A DNA stretch of 64,000 bases from Daejeonella sp. (GTDB lineage Bacteria; Bacteroidota; Bacteroidia; Sphingobacteriales; Sphingobacteriaceae), in contig NZ_JAUYSS010000008.1 in NCBI RefSeq assembly GCF_030695525.1, positions 62,001-126,000 of the forward strand, given 5' to 3'. The translations under genes and the position numbers were made by a program. Positions 42,567 to 51,292 of this stretch are shown here, in pieces. Every line of letters begins with the position of its first letter. Positions within the stretch are counted from its first letter, which is position 1. The notes below the pieces were generated by a model. It did not search any database and was not told where the DNA came from. It was given only the letters and a program-made list of their open reading frames with translations.

Positions 42567-43664
42567 TTAGCCAAGAGATACACCAATGATTGTACCAATT
42601 CCATAGGTTATTGCAGCTGCAGCAAGGCCAAAAAATACTTGTCTGAATCCTGAAAACCAGATACTTTTTCCTGTAAATAAAGTAATAGCCGAACCAATTA
42701 GGAACAGACCCAGTGCACTTAAACCGGCACTAAGCAATACAGCATTGAGTCCGCTAAGAAAGAAAAAAGGAATGACTGGAATGATCGCACCAATAGCAAA
42801 TAAAATGAAGGAAGTAATTGCGGCCTCCATGGCTGAACCCTGCAAATCTTCTGCATTAATGCCTAACTCTTCCTGTACCAGCATTTCATGAGCCCGGTCC
42901 TTATCAGAGATGATGGCCTTGGCCATAGACCTTGCCTGCGGTTCCGGAATTCCTTTTGAAATATAAATCAAAGCCAGTTCTTTTTCTTCACCCTCAGGAT
43001 TTGCTTCCAGTTCTTCCATCTCCAGCTGCATTTGATTTTCATAGAGTTCCTGAGAACTTTTTACCGAAATCCATTCCCCCAGGGCCATTGAAAGTGCACC
43101 CGCCATCAGTCCGGCAATACCTGTTAACAAGACCTCACTTTGACCGCTTGTTGCACCAGCGATACCCATCACCAGACTGAAATTTGAAACCAGTCCGTCA
43201 TTCCCTCCAAGAACTGCTGCCCTGAGCGCATTGCCACCTACAGACCTATGCCTCTTTTCGAACCTGGCGAGATTTGAACCGGAAATATCCTGATAATTAT
43301 TTAAGATATTTTTAAGAATTGTTACATGCGAGGTATCGGATATTGAAGGGGCTGCATTACTTTTCCCTTTAACCTTGACAATTGAAGATGAAATGCTCTT
43401 TTCGGTATCCAGCAATACCCCAAGTATATAATCATACCCGAATACTTTACCTATAAAACTCAAAACCTTTGCCCGGCCTGAAGGCGGGGGTAAATGAGAA
43501 CTATCCAGCTTGTGTTTCTTCAGAAAGGCCAGTGCATGACTGTACTCAATTTCACTCATTTCATTGAAAACGCTGGCCACATTAGGATCCTTTTCGTTTT
43601 CTGCGAGGATCTTATACAGAAAGCATGTATCTACCTCTGTCTGGATATTTTTCAAGTTAATCAT
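42567..43664 (-). CDS. Ferritin-like/VIT1 fusion protein (MbfA-type iron exporter)
   Basis: This 365-residue protein has an N-terminal ferritin-like part with paired carboxylate-His helices (DTCFLYKILAENEKD and EMSEIEYSHALAFLKKH) and a C-terminal VIT1/CCC1 transporter domain (ALRAAVLGGNDGLVSNFSLVMGI, MAGALSMALGEWISVKSS) with about five membrane helices. MbfA in other bacteria exports iron, sensing or oxidising it at the ferritin part. It stands between the TauE operon and a TetR regulator. No operator was recognised upstream. Confidence 0.88.
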   Translation of the reverse strand: MINLKNIQTEVDTCFLYKILAENEKDPNVASVFNEMSEIEYSHALAFLKKHKLDSSHLPPPSGRAKVLSFIGKVFGYDYILGVLLDTEKSISSSIVKVKGKSNAAPSISDTSHVTILKNILNNYQDISGSNLARFEKRHRSVGGNALRAAVLGGNDGLVSNFSLVMGIAGATSGQSEVLLTGIAGLMAGALSMALGEWISVKSSQELYENQMQLEMEELEANPEGEEKELALIYISKGIPEPQARSMAKAIISDKDRAHEMLVQEELGINAEDLQGSAMEAAITSFILFAIGAIIPVIPFFFLSGLNAVLLSAGLSALGLFLIGSAITLFTGKSIWFSGFRQVFFGLAAAAITYGIGTIIGVSLG

Positions 43665-43780
43665 AGTGAAATGCGGATTTTCAGGCTTATGAACAACATA
43701 TAAGATGTGTTTATCGCAAAAAACTGATATTTATTAATAAGGAATCTCAAATATTGAGCCGGGAAATTAAATTGGATTAT

Positions 43781-44386
43781 TTATCGGGATCCTCCATTTC
43801 GGTTCCCGATACCATCTACAAGTATATCAACAAGTACATCAAAATATTCTTCCGACTTGAAGTCGCATAGAGTAACGCTGAGAGGTAAGCTCAATCCTCT
43901 GAAAGCTGCAATAGAAGCAAAAGAACACTTTTCTATCATTTCTGGCGACAATTCCCTGAATTCACCGGATTGCACGCCACCAATAATAATTTCCTTCATC
44001 ATATCAACCTGAGTCTGATCATACCTTTGCTTGAGCTCATGAAGTTTCTTCATACCATCAAAGATTTCCTCTTTGACAATCTTGCTAAGATTCTGATAAC
44101 CAATAATTGAAGAAAGATTGGTCCCGAGAAATGCTTTCAACTTCTCCTTAGCTGTTGTAGCACTATTTATGGCTTTTCTAACTTTCTGTATATGACTCTT
44201 CATTTCATCATCGACAACCGCCTCAAAAATCTCATTTTTGCCAGGGAAATAATAATAGAGCGTGCTTTTACCCTTACCGGCTGCCTCGGCAATATCCTCC
44301 ATCGTGGTTTTTTTTAATCCATGATGTGAAAACAGACGTTTTGCGCCCTCCAGTATATCTCGTATGATTAATTCGTCTTTCAACAT
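43781..44386 (-). CDS. TetR/AcrR-family transcriptional regulator
   Basis: This 201-residue regulator has a TetR HTH at the N-terminus (GLKKTTMEDIAEAAGKGKSTLYYYFPGKNEIFEAV) and an all-helical ligand domain. It is divergent from an outer-membrane protein gene at 44840. A CTTTTAGACTA element lies 35 bases before its start and related elements lie before the outer-membrane protein, which may be its operators. The ligand is unknown. Confidence 0.88.
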   Translation of the reverse strand: MLKDELIIRDILEGAKRLFSHHGLKKTTMEDIAEAAGKGKSTLYYYFPGKNEIFEAVVDDEMKSHIQKVRKAINSATTAKEKLKAFLGTNLSSIIGYQNLSKIVKEEIFDGMKKLHELKQRYDQTQVDMMKEIIIGGVQSGEFRELSPEMIEKCSFASIAAFRGLSLPLSVTLCDFKSEEYFDVLVDILVDGIGNRNGGSR

Positions 44387-44839
44387 TTATCACAAAAACA
44401 TATCGACCATTGTTTAAATATAGTCTAAAAGCTAATCAATTAAAAATATGGGGCTATAAAAATTTTTATGAAACTCCTTAAATAAGAAGTCTTTACAAAA
44501 CCACCGGTGTAATCATGGACTTCAATCAACTGAACTTTGTTCACCATAATCCTTGCTCTCGATCTTAATATCAATTAAAAAGGACATTTCATAAACTATT
44601 TTTAACTTTTAGTCTAATTTATTAACTGAATACTATAGCCGGCTGTCTGCCTTACACTCTAAAAATCATCTGATTGTCAAGATATAAATATCAATAAAAT
44701 CCTCTCGATTGATAATCAGTGACTTGCAAATGAGAAGCTGAATTATAAATTAGCAAGAACTTGGCAAATGAAACTTTTAGACTAATTTTGTATTATAGTC
44801 GAAAGACAAGTAATTATAAAAACTAAAATTCTAAAGAAA
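44387..44839. other. Gene-free 453-bp intergenic region between tetR-like and outer-membrane protein genes
   Basis: No credible gene is seen. The region holds three copies of a CTTTTAGWCTAATTT-type element: 44606-44620, 44774-44788 (14 of 15 bases shared) and a shorter inverted copy at 44421-44431. The last two overlap or adjoin TAnnTTTG-like -7 sequences. The copies could be TetR operators or shared promoter parts. Confidence 0.55.
44783..44790 (+). promoter_or_regulatory. -7 element of the outer-membrane protein gene
   Basis: TAATTTTG is a perfect TAnnTTTG match, with a TTGG -33 candidate at 44761-44764 (18-base spacing). The start codon follows at 44840. Confidence 0.6.
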
Positions 44840-45457
44840 ATGAAAAAATTAATTCTATCAATTGTTGCATTAAGCAGTCTTTCATTAGCAAGCTATGCAC
44901 AAACAGAAAAAGGTAAGTACATTTTAGGTGGGACTGCTTCATATGAAACTTCAAAAACTGATGCGGTAAATGCAAAATCAACAGAGAACCTTAACATTGT
45001 GCCAAATCTGGGTTACTTTGTTTCTGATGATTTCGCAATAGGTACCGGCATTGGGTATAGCTTTTCAAAGACTGCTGTTGCAAGTCCTACAGGAATCAAC
45101 AATGCAGTAATTGTAAGTCCGTTTGGACGCTATTATGCCGGATTAAGTGATCAGTTTAAATTTTTCGGACAGGCATCTGTTCCAATGGCTTTCGGTAATG
45201 TAAAAGCTGTTGATGCAAATGGTGATGCGGGTGCTAAGGCAGGAACATCAACATCTATAGGTGTTGCTTTATCTCCGGGATTCGCTTACTTTCCAACTAA
45301 AAAGCTTGGAATTGAGTTTGCTTTAAAAGGCATTTCGTACAATAGCTACAAAGTAAAAGATGCCAATGATAATGATGTAATTGGTGCAGGAAGAGAAGAT
45401 TTCTCATTCGGAACAAATTTCTTCGCTCCACAAATCGGTGTACAGTTCCACTTTTAA
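44840..45457 (+). CDS. Outer-membrane beta-barrel protein
   Basis: A 205-residue protein with a signal peptide (residues 1-20, ending SYAQ), then alternating strands such as IVPNLGYFVSDDFAIGTGIGYSF and an FAPQIGVQFHF ending with a C-terminal aromatic residue, typical of an eight-stranded barrel. The role is unknown. It is the target expected for the divergent TetR-type regulator. A terminator follows at 45480. Confidence 0.83.
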   Translation: MKKLILSIVALSSLSLASYAQTEKGKYILGGTASYETSKTDAVNAKSTENLNIVPNLGYFVSDDFAIGTGIGYSFSKTAVASPTGINNAVIVSPFGRYYAGLSDQFKFFGQASVPMAFGNVKAVDANGDAGAKAGTSTSIGVALSPGFAYFPTKKLGIEFALKGISYNSYKVKDANDNDVIGAGREDFSFGTNFFAPQIGVQFHF

Positions 45458-45479
45458 GAATAATTAGTTTAGGGTTGAG

Positions 45480-45497
45480 GGCGCAATTTATTGCGCC
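45480..45497 (+). terminator. Terminator after the outer-membrane protein gene
   Basis: GGCGCAA and TTGCGCC form a perfect 7-base stem around TTTA, followed by TTCTTTGTTTCTG. It lies 22 bases after the stop codon. Confidence 0.7.
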
Positions 45498-45510
45498 TTC
45501 TTTGTTTCTG

Positions 45511-46479
45511 TTAAATCTCTTTTAGATACTTCTTGGGAACCTCAGCACCGGCAACATAATTAAGCTTGCCAATTTTACACATCTGATAAACATTAATTCT
45601 GAAATCAGGGCATGTACTCACAAAACAATATGCCTCAACCTGGGTAAAACCATAAGTACTAACCAACCAATCCATCATATAAACCGTTGCCTGATGGACT
45701 GCATCCTCAAGCGGTCTGAAAGCATGAATCGCAATAATGGAATCCGGAGTTTCTATTCGGATTCCGGGAGAACGCTTTCCCTTAATCACCTCAAATGAAA
45801 GCCTGACAGTTGCCTGGGTTTCTGCTGCAGTTCCGGTGAATTCGGTATCTCCCTGACTAGCGTGTACATCGCCCAGATAAAAAAGCCCACCGGGATGGTA
45901 TACCGGAAGGAAAATTTTATTCCCGGGTTTGAAATCACGAATATCCAGGTTTCCACCCCAGTCACCTTGCCCATCCAGGCTGTTTGCCACATCCCTGTCG
46001 GGGGCTACACCCAAAGTACCGATAAACGGGGTAATTGGCCAGGAGATCTTATCATTAAAATGGAGTGTTCCATCAACTGTAGTCCCGCTTGGACCCGGAC
46101 TATGTTCAAAAACCATCGTGCTATATTCACCAGAAATTTCATTCCAGCGGGAAGATTCGCCCAATGGCCCACGATTTGGCCCCACAGCAATCCAGGAAGT
46201 CTTTTCAACCTCAATCTGAAGAATATTAACAACAAGTGTATCACCACGGTCGAGCCCTTCAATAAAAATCGGACCTGCAATTGGGTTTACTAAAGGTGGT
46301 GTACGGTCGAACCCCGGTCGATTGGCAGGAATAGCCTTGTCTGCTGAACTTTTAAAAAACCCAATTCCTGCATCCCAGGTTTCGATTTCAAATTCTTCGC
46401 CCGGTTTAATATGAATTAATGGGGTATCCTGGTAATTGAAAGCAAACTTTTTAGCCTGTTCACGGAGAATCTTTTTCAT
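45511..46479 (-). CDS. Acetamidase/formamidase-family protein
   Basis: This 322-residue enzyme has the family pattern: NPIAGPIFIEGLDRGDTLVVNI near the start, GTLGVAPDRDV in the middle and GDVHASQGDTEFTGTAAE, which carries the zinc ligands of FmdA/AmdA-type amidases. It should hydrolyse short amides such as formamide or acetamide to ammonia and the acid. It has no signal peptide. It lies between the outer-membrane protein gene and a PQQ dehydrogenase gene and shares direction with the latter. Confidence 0.87.
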   Translation of the reverse strand: MKKILREQAKKFAFNYQDTPLIHIKPGEEFEIETWDAGIGFFKSSADKAIPANRPGFDRTPPLVNPIAGPIFIEGLDRGDTLVVNILQIEVEKTSWIAVGPNRGPLGESSRWNEISGEYSTMVFEHSPGPSGTTVDGTLHFNDKISWPITPFIGTLGVAPDRDVANSLDGQGDWGGNLDIRDFKPGNKIFLPVYHPGGLFYLGDVHASQGDTEFTGTAAETQATVRLSFEVIKGKRSPGIRIETPDSIIAIHAFRPLEDAVHQATVYMMDWLVSTYGFTQVEAYCFVSTCPDFRINVYQMCKIGKLNYVAGAEVPKKYLKEI

Positions 46480-46566
46480 AGCATTAGGTATAAATTTCTT
46501 TTAAATTAAGAGAAATTTCAGTCAAATTAAATCCTTGAATTCAAATGTTAACAAATTATATTCAAA

Positions 46567-48777
46567 TTATTGGCTATCAGGTAATGCAAAAACCATGACA
46601 TATCCTCCGGGATTCTCAGCATCACCTGCAACCGATACAGCAATGTATTGCTTCCTACCACTCTTATAGGTTGATGCATTCGAAGTTGTACTGCCCGGGA
46701 TTGGGGTATCCCATATTAATTTTCCGGAATCTTTATCATATGCCCTGAACCTGAAATCAGAACCGCCCATATTGGCTCCGATAAACAGCAATCCACCTGC
46801 AGTTACAATTGGACCGGTATTCCCTTCGGAACCCGTTTCCGGTTCACCTTTTTGCTGTAAATGAGGATAATTGCCTAAAGGAATTGACCATACATAGTCA
46901 CCTGTGTTGAGGTTAATTGCATTTAAGGTTGCCCATGGGGGTTTAATTCCAAAACGCCCTTCCGAATCACGGAACTTACCATTGGATAAAATATCCAGGT
47001 ACCTGACGGGAGCTTCCAGTTTGAATTTATCCGCATCCTTATTTGCTGATTCACTTTTTGCTATTTCTTTCAAAAAATTGATCTCCCTGGCAGGCCTTGT
47101 ATCTATATCAAACAAAAAGGAAATAATCGCTTCTTCTTTACCGGCAATGATACTGGCAAATGAGGGCATCTTACCGGATCCAACTCTGATTTTACCCAGC
47201 ACTTCTTCCTCATTCATTCTGCCCTGAAGGCCAATTAATGATGGATAATCAGTATCCCCCTTCTTATCTGCACCATGACAAGCCTGGCAATAAGTAGCAT
47301 AAAGTGCTTTCCCCTGACTAAATGGTGTGCCTGAGTCATTTTCAGGTTCCATTTTTTTCATGAGACTCACTCCGGGGGTGTTTGTAGCCCTGACATAAAT
47401 TATCCCACTTGCAGGGTCAAAAGCACCCCCTCCCCAACTTGAGCCACCACTTGTTCCGGGAAGATTGACATTGCCCTTTATAGAAGGTGGAGTGAAAAGT
47501 CCTTCATATCTTATGGACTTAAATCTTTTCAATAGTTCATCATTTGACTCCTTTGAAAAATTGCTAAGATCATCCAATGAAATATGCTGGCGGGCATAAG
47601 GCTTTGGTTTTAATGGAAATGGCTGAGTAGGCCATGCCTCTTCACCAGGCACATCCGAAGCAGGTACAGGGCGCTCCTCAATTGGAAATAATGGTTCACC
47701 CGTATCCCGGTTAAGCAGATAAAGGAAACCTATTTTGGATGTTTGGGCTACTGCATCAATTCTTTTTCCATCATGCACAACACTAACCAGATTGGGAGGT
47801 GCCGGCAGGTCATAGTCCCACAGGTCATGATGGATGGTTTGATAATGCCAGATATATTTACCGGTTTGAGCATCAAGGGCCACCACACTGTTACCAAATA
47901 AATTCTGGCCCTTTCGGTCTCCACCGTAGAAATCGTACGAAGGTGATCCCAATGCAAGAAATACCATTCCCCTTTTCTCATCGAGACTCATTCCAGCCCA
48001 GTTATTTACGCCACCGGCATATTTCCAGGCTTCTTTTGGCCAGGTTTCATAACCAAACTCACCCGGATGAGGGATTGTATGGAAAGTCCATACCAGTTTT
48101 CCTGTTCTGATATTATAAGCCCTTTGATAGCCCGGTTCTGCTCCATATAACTCTGAAACTGCAGTGCCAAGGATATACAGATCTTTATAAACAATCCCTG
48201 GTGAGGAAGGAACAACGGATATTTTATCAGGATCACCACGCATACCTGTGTTCAGATTCACTCTGCCGTCCTTTCCAAAATCGGAAATTAATTTCCCGCT
48301 CAGCGCATCCAATGCAAAAAGATTACTCCCAGCTGTAAACAGGATTCTTTTATCCTTTCCATCCTCCCAATAAGTTACACCGCGGCTAACACCTCCACCC
48401 TGAGCTCCAAAAAAAGGGTCAAATGACCATATTTGTTCACCTGTTATCGCATTGATTGCATAAATTCTGTTCCTGCTGGATGGAATATACATGATCCCTT
48501 CAACTATTACAGGATTTGCCTGGATTCTGGATGTTCGCGCACCCGGCAATGCATCCTTAAAACGAAAGGTCCATGCAAGTTCCAATTGATTAACATTCGC
48601 TTTATTGACTTGCTTTAAGGCTGAGTAACTGCTGCTTTTTGAGTCTGATTTATATGTGCTCCAGTTAGTGGGTTTCTGATTTGTTGTCTGGCAGGCTGAA
48701 CTAATAAACAGGAATAAAATAAGCCACAAACCAGATTTTGTGCTTATTTTTTGAAAGATCAAGGTATCACTACGCAT
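46567..48777 (-). CDS. PQQ-dependent dehydrogenase with inserted cytochrome c domain
   Basis: This 736-residue protein starts with a lipoprotein signal (SSACQTT). Eight-bladed propeller repeats follow, with the GEQIWSFDP, GKLVWTFHT, GKYIWHYQT and GDYVWSIPL strands typical of quinoproteins. A heme c motif TYCQACHGADKKG lies near residue 495 inside the second half. The pairing of pyrroloquinoline quinone propeller with heme c resembles type II or membrane-bound sugar/alcohol dehydrogenases that pass electrons to the respiratory chain. The substrate cannot be told. PQQ biosynthesis genes are not in the window. Confidence 0.85.
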   Translation of the reverse strand: MRSDTLIFQKISTKSGLWLILFLFISSACQTTNQKPTNWSTYKSDSKSSSYSALKQVNKANVNQLELAWTFRFKDALPGARTSRIQANPVIVEGIMYIPSSRNRIYAINAITGEQIWSFDPFFGAQGGGVSRGVTYWEDGKDKRILFTAGSNLFALDALSGKLISDFGKDGRVNLNTGMRGDPDKISVVPSSPGIVYKDLYILGTAVSELYGAEPGYQRAYNIRTGKLVWTFHTIPHPGEFGYETWPKEAWKYAGGVNNWAGMSLDEKRGMVFLALGSPSYDFYGGDRKGQNLFGNSVVALDAQTGKYIWHYQTIHHDLWDYDLPAPPNLVSVVHDGKRIDAVAQTSKIGFLYLLNRDTGEPLFPIEERPVPASDVPGEEAWPTQPFPLKPKPYARQHISLDDLSNFSKESNDELLKRFKSIRYEGLFTPPSIKGNVNLPGTSGGSSWGGGAFDPASGIIYVRATNTPGVSLMKKMEPENDSGTPFSQGKALYATYCQACHGADKKGDTDYPSLIGLQGRMNEEEVLGKIRVGSGKMPSFASIIAGKEEAIISFLFDIDTRPAREINFLKEIAKSESANKDADKFKLEAPVRYLDILSNGKFRDSEGRFGIKPPWATLNAINLNTGDYVWSIPLGNYPHLQQKGEPETGSEGNTGPIVTAGGLLFIGANMGGSDFRFRAYDKDSGKLIWDTPIPGSTTSNASTYKSGRKQYIAVSVAGDAENPGGYVMVFALPDSQ

Positions 48778-49147
48778 ACTTTTCCGAACTCAAATATTAA
48801 TAAACTCCATTACCTGGAAATTCATTTCAATTTAAGTTTAAAAATTTATTGGATGAGGGGAATTTGAAAAAATATTCAGGAATGAATTAATTTAATTCAA
48901 GTTAGTAGTGTCAGGTAAAAATTGAGATAATAGGAATAATGATCTTATTACTAACTCATAATTATTCTCTTTTATCGCTTTTTTTTGTTTTTCTGTTGTG
49001 CTCAAGCTTTCCTTCGGGAGATTCCTGCATTCCGACCACTGTCATTATTTAAGAGTTGATTTCATACTAAATCCAAAATAGCAAGTCACGAATTAGTTTA
49101 TTCCTTTTTGGGTTTTAATGAACAATTCAATTTATGGGAAATATTTT

Positions 49148-49738
49148 CCGCTCATGGCCGCGGGGCCTAGTCCTTTTCCTGCAGCAGGAAAGGATTAAAA
49201 TGCCGCCGCTGCGTCTGATGCTTTGAAGGTTTCTGCCTAGGCCCGGCTAGTAGTTGCCGCACCAGCCAATGCGGAAGAAAGCTTATTAATGGGGGCTGCT
49301 AGCGTGGCGTTTAAAAAAAATATTGAGATTAATTATCAGGATCCTAGGCGTATCGCCTTGCAATGACATTCATATACTTTTTTTGCGGCATTGGACAGGG
49401 CGGGCAATTCAAAATTGCCATCGCACTGACTTTCACAGCCCTGTACGCAGCCGTTGATGGATGAACATTCCTAAACTTTTAACGTTAATCTTAGTAACCT
49501 TTAAATCTCGATAATGAGAAATTCATTTAAAATGAACCAAGATTTTCCGAGCGGGGGGAGGACAAAACGGCGGGCCGGGTGTATGGCCTCTAGTAGTGGG
49601 AGCTTCGTTTTGTCTTGATTTTACTCAGTTTTTATTATTGTTTTTTATAGGTCTTCGTGGTCTCACCGCAAGGGCGGTTCGGCATTGGTTACTTTTTCAT
49701 CAAGGAAAAAGTAAATAGGCCTCCGCGGCTATGAGCGG
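49148..49738. mobile_element. Degenerate GC-rich element with imperfect inverted ends
   Basis: CCGCTCATGGCCGCGG (49148-49163) and CCGCGGCTATGAGCGG (49723-49738) are inverted with 15 of 16 bases matching, bounding 591 bp. Inside are a near-perfect hairpin (49171-49195) and an ACTTTTTC/GAAAAAGT hairpin (49691-49712). No transposase frame is visible. It looks like a non-autonomous or decayed mobile or repeat element; the type is unknown. Confidence 0.45.
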
Positions 49739-49853
49739 TATAAATTTGAAATCACACGGAATAATTATAACCCTGAATAGATATAACATACTGTATATTA
49801 GATATTTAAGATACTAAATAATTACATTGGCAGTCCGCTAGGATGAACCCATT

Positions 49854-49887
49854 CGGACGGGCAGCAGGGAAAAGGATTGCCCTTCCG
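49854..49887. repeat. GC-rich hairpin repeat
   Basis: CGGAcGGGCA and TGCCCtTCCG pair with a single C-T mismatch around a loop that contains GCAGGGAAAAGGAT. A similar GCAGGAAAGGAT sequence occurs at 49184-49195, and a similarly built hairpin lies at 16922-16956. Confidence 0.45.
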
Positions 49888-49968
49888 CCGCAAAGGCTGA
49901 CTAATTTTATTATTAATTATAAATTTTATTTTTACCTGACATTGTGATTAAACGCTGACTATATTAAT

Positions 49969-51273
49969 TCACCATCTGGTGGCTTGAAATTTCCAACCCG
50001 GGACTTTCTTCTGCATTTCAATCTCATCATTTCTCTTTTTGAGGCCACAATTAATATAGTTTTGATGCAATCTTGCCAGTGCAATTTTATCCAGTTCAAC
50101 GCCTAAGCCCGGCTCATCCGGAACCTGAACCGAACCATCGGTGAATTTAATCCGGCCACCCAGTATAACTTCATCCGATTGCCATGGATAGTGTGTATCC
50201 AGAGCATAGGGCATCTTGGGAAGTGCAGCGCCCAAATGTACCATGGCAGCTAATGAAATACCTAAATGGCTATTAGAATGCATGGATAAATCCCGGCCAA
50301 AGGTTTCGCAAATTCCCGAAAGGGTCATCGATGCCTTCAAACCGCCCCAAAAGTGATGATCACTCAAAATTATATCCTCCGAACCAATTTTTATACTGGC
50401 AGGTATCTCCTCGAATGAGGTTGTACACATATTGGTTGCGAGCGGGGTTTTTAAAACCTTACGGACAGCAGCCATATTTTCTTGTCCACGAACAGGATCC
50501 TCCAGGTATTCCAATACCCCTTCAAGTTCTTTTCCATATTGAATCGCTGTATTCAGAGCCCAAATGGCATTGGGATCAAAACGCAAGGGAACAGATGGAC
50601 CAAATTCTTTATAAAGTGCCAGTATTGTATCCACTTCAATTCTGGGTTCAAATACACCTCCTTTTAGTTTGATGGATTTAAAACCAAACTCCTTGCACAT
50701 CGCTTTGGCCTGAAATACGATTTCTTCAGGATTTATAGCCTGTTTTTGTTTGGCTGCCTCCCATCCAATTGCAGTTGGGTCTAGATTGAACCCATATTCT
50801 CCTCCTGCACCTTCGTATTTATAAAAGAGGTATGCGGAAAAGGGTACACTTTCCCGCATTTTACCTCCAAGCAAATCAACTATCGGCCGTCCCAGCACTT
50901 TGCCCATAATATCCATACAGGCAACTTCAACTGAACTGAAAATATGTACCAATTTCCTTTGATCCCATGGTGCTTCCCCTCTTGCCAGAGGAGATTCGGA
51001 ACCAAATCGTTCAGACAATACCGCCCTGATCTGATTCAGCTGGAATACGTCTTGTCCGATCAGAAGCTCTTTTGCTTCATAAAGTGCCTGCTCAATGTCA
51101 GAGGTTCCGGGTATCTCGCTGATACCTGAAATCTGATCATCGGTAATAATTTCCAATATAATTCTCAGGGCATAGGGGGCATGCAGACCTGCCGCATTTA
51201 ATAATGGCGGGTCAACAATCGCTATGGGTGTGATAACGATATCCTTTATTCTTGGACCTCTTTGTCTGAGCAT
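49969..51273 (-). CDS. Glucarate dehydratase-like enolase-superfamily enzyme
   Basis: This 434-residue protein matches GudD over its length. The catalytic Lys pair is in FKSIKLKGGVFEP, metal ligands are in LRFDPNAIW, YLEDPVRGQE and TNMCTT, and the catalytic His lies in LSMHSNSHLG. The end, KFTDGSVQVPDEPGLGVELD, is typical too. GudD dehydrates D-glucarate (or L-idarate) to 5-keto-4-deoxyglucarate. The following steps, GarL- and GarR-type enzymes, are encoded upstream in the same operon. An altaric or galactaric preference cannot be excluded. Confidence 0.9.
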   Translation of the reverse strand: MLRQRGPRIKDIVITPIAIVDPPLLNAAGLHAPYALRIILEIITDDQISGISEIPGTSDIEQALYEAKELLIGQDVFQLNQIRAVLSERFGSESPLARGEAPWDQRKLVHIFSSVEVACMDIMGKVLGRPIVDLLGGKMRESVPFSAYLFYKYEGAGGEYGFNLDPTAIGWEAAKQKQAINPEEIVFQAKAMCKEFGFKSIKLKGGVFEPRIEVDTILALYKEFGPSVPLRFDPNAIWALNTAIQYGKELEGVLEYLEDPVRGQENMAAVRKVLKTPLATNMCTTSFEEIPASIKIGSEDIILSDHHFWGGLKASMTLSGICETFGRDLSMHSNSHLGISLAAMVHLGAALPKMPYALDTHYPWQSDEVILGGRIKFTDGSVQVPDEPGLGVELDKIALARLHQNYINCGLKKRNDEIEMQKKVPGWKFQATRW

Positions 51274-51292
51274 ATTGTTGTGTTAGATAATA

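Larger units (their letters stand above)
48778..49968. other. Gene-free 1.2-kb region with GC-rich repeat element
   Basis: No reading frame over 60 codons is present. Several GC-rich islands break the AT-rich background (around 49148-49310, 49385-49450, 49545-49600, 49665-49740 and 49850-49895). Between them lie ordinary AT-rich bases. The GC islands hold hairpins and an inverted repeat pair described separately. Confidence 0.6.

Noticed and set aside
45862-46293. 143-codon plus-strand frame inside the acetamidase/formamidase gene
   Set aside because: Antisense to a protein with clear family motifs, and no start signal or homologous pattern.
46567-48777. Link of the PQQ dehydrogenase to the sulfur regulon
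   Set aside because: No GTAAC-n4-GTTAC operator precedes it and its family oxidises alcohols or sugars.
49141-49740. Transposase gene remnant
   Set aside because: I saw no conserved DDE or tyrosine recombinase stretch in any frame; only the inverted ends suggest mobility.
49141-49900. CRISPR array
   Set aside because: The repeats here are inverted hairpins of different sequence, with no regular repeat-spacer unit and no cas gene.
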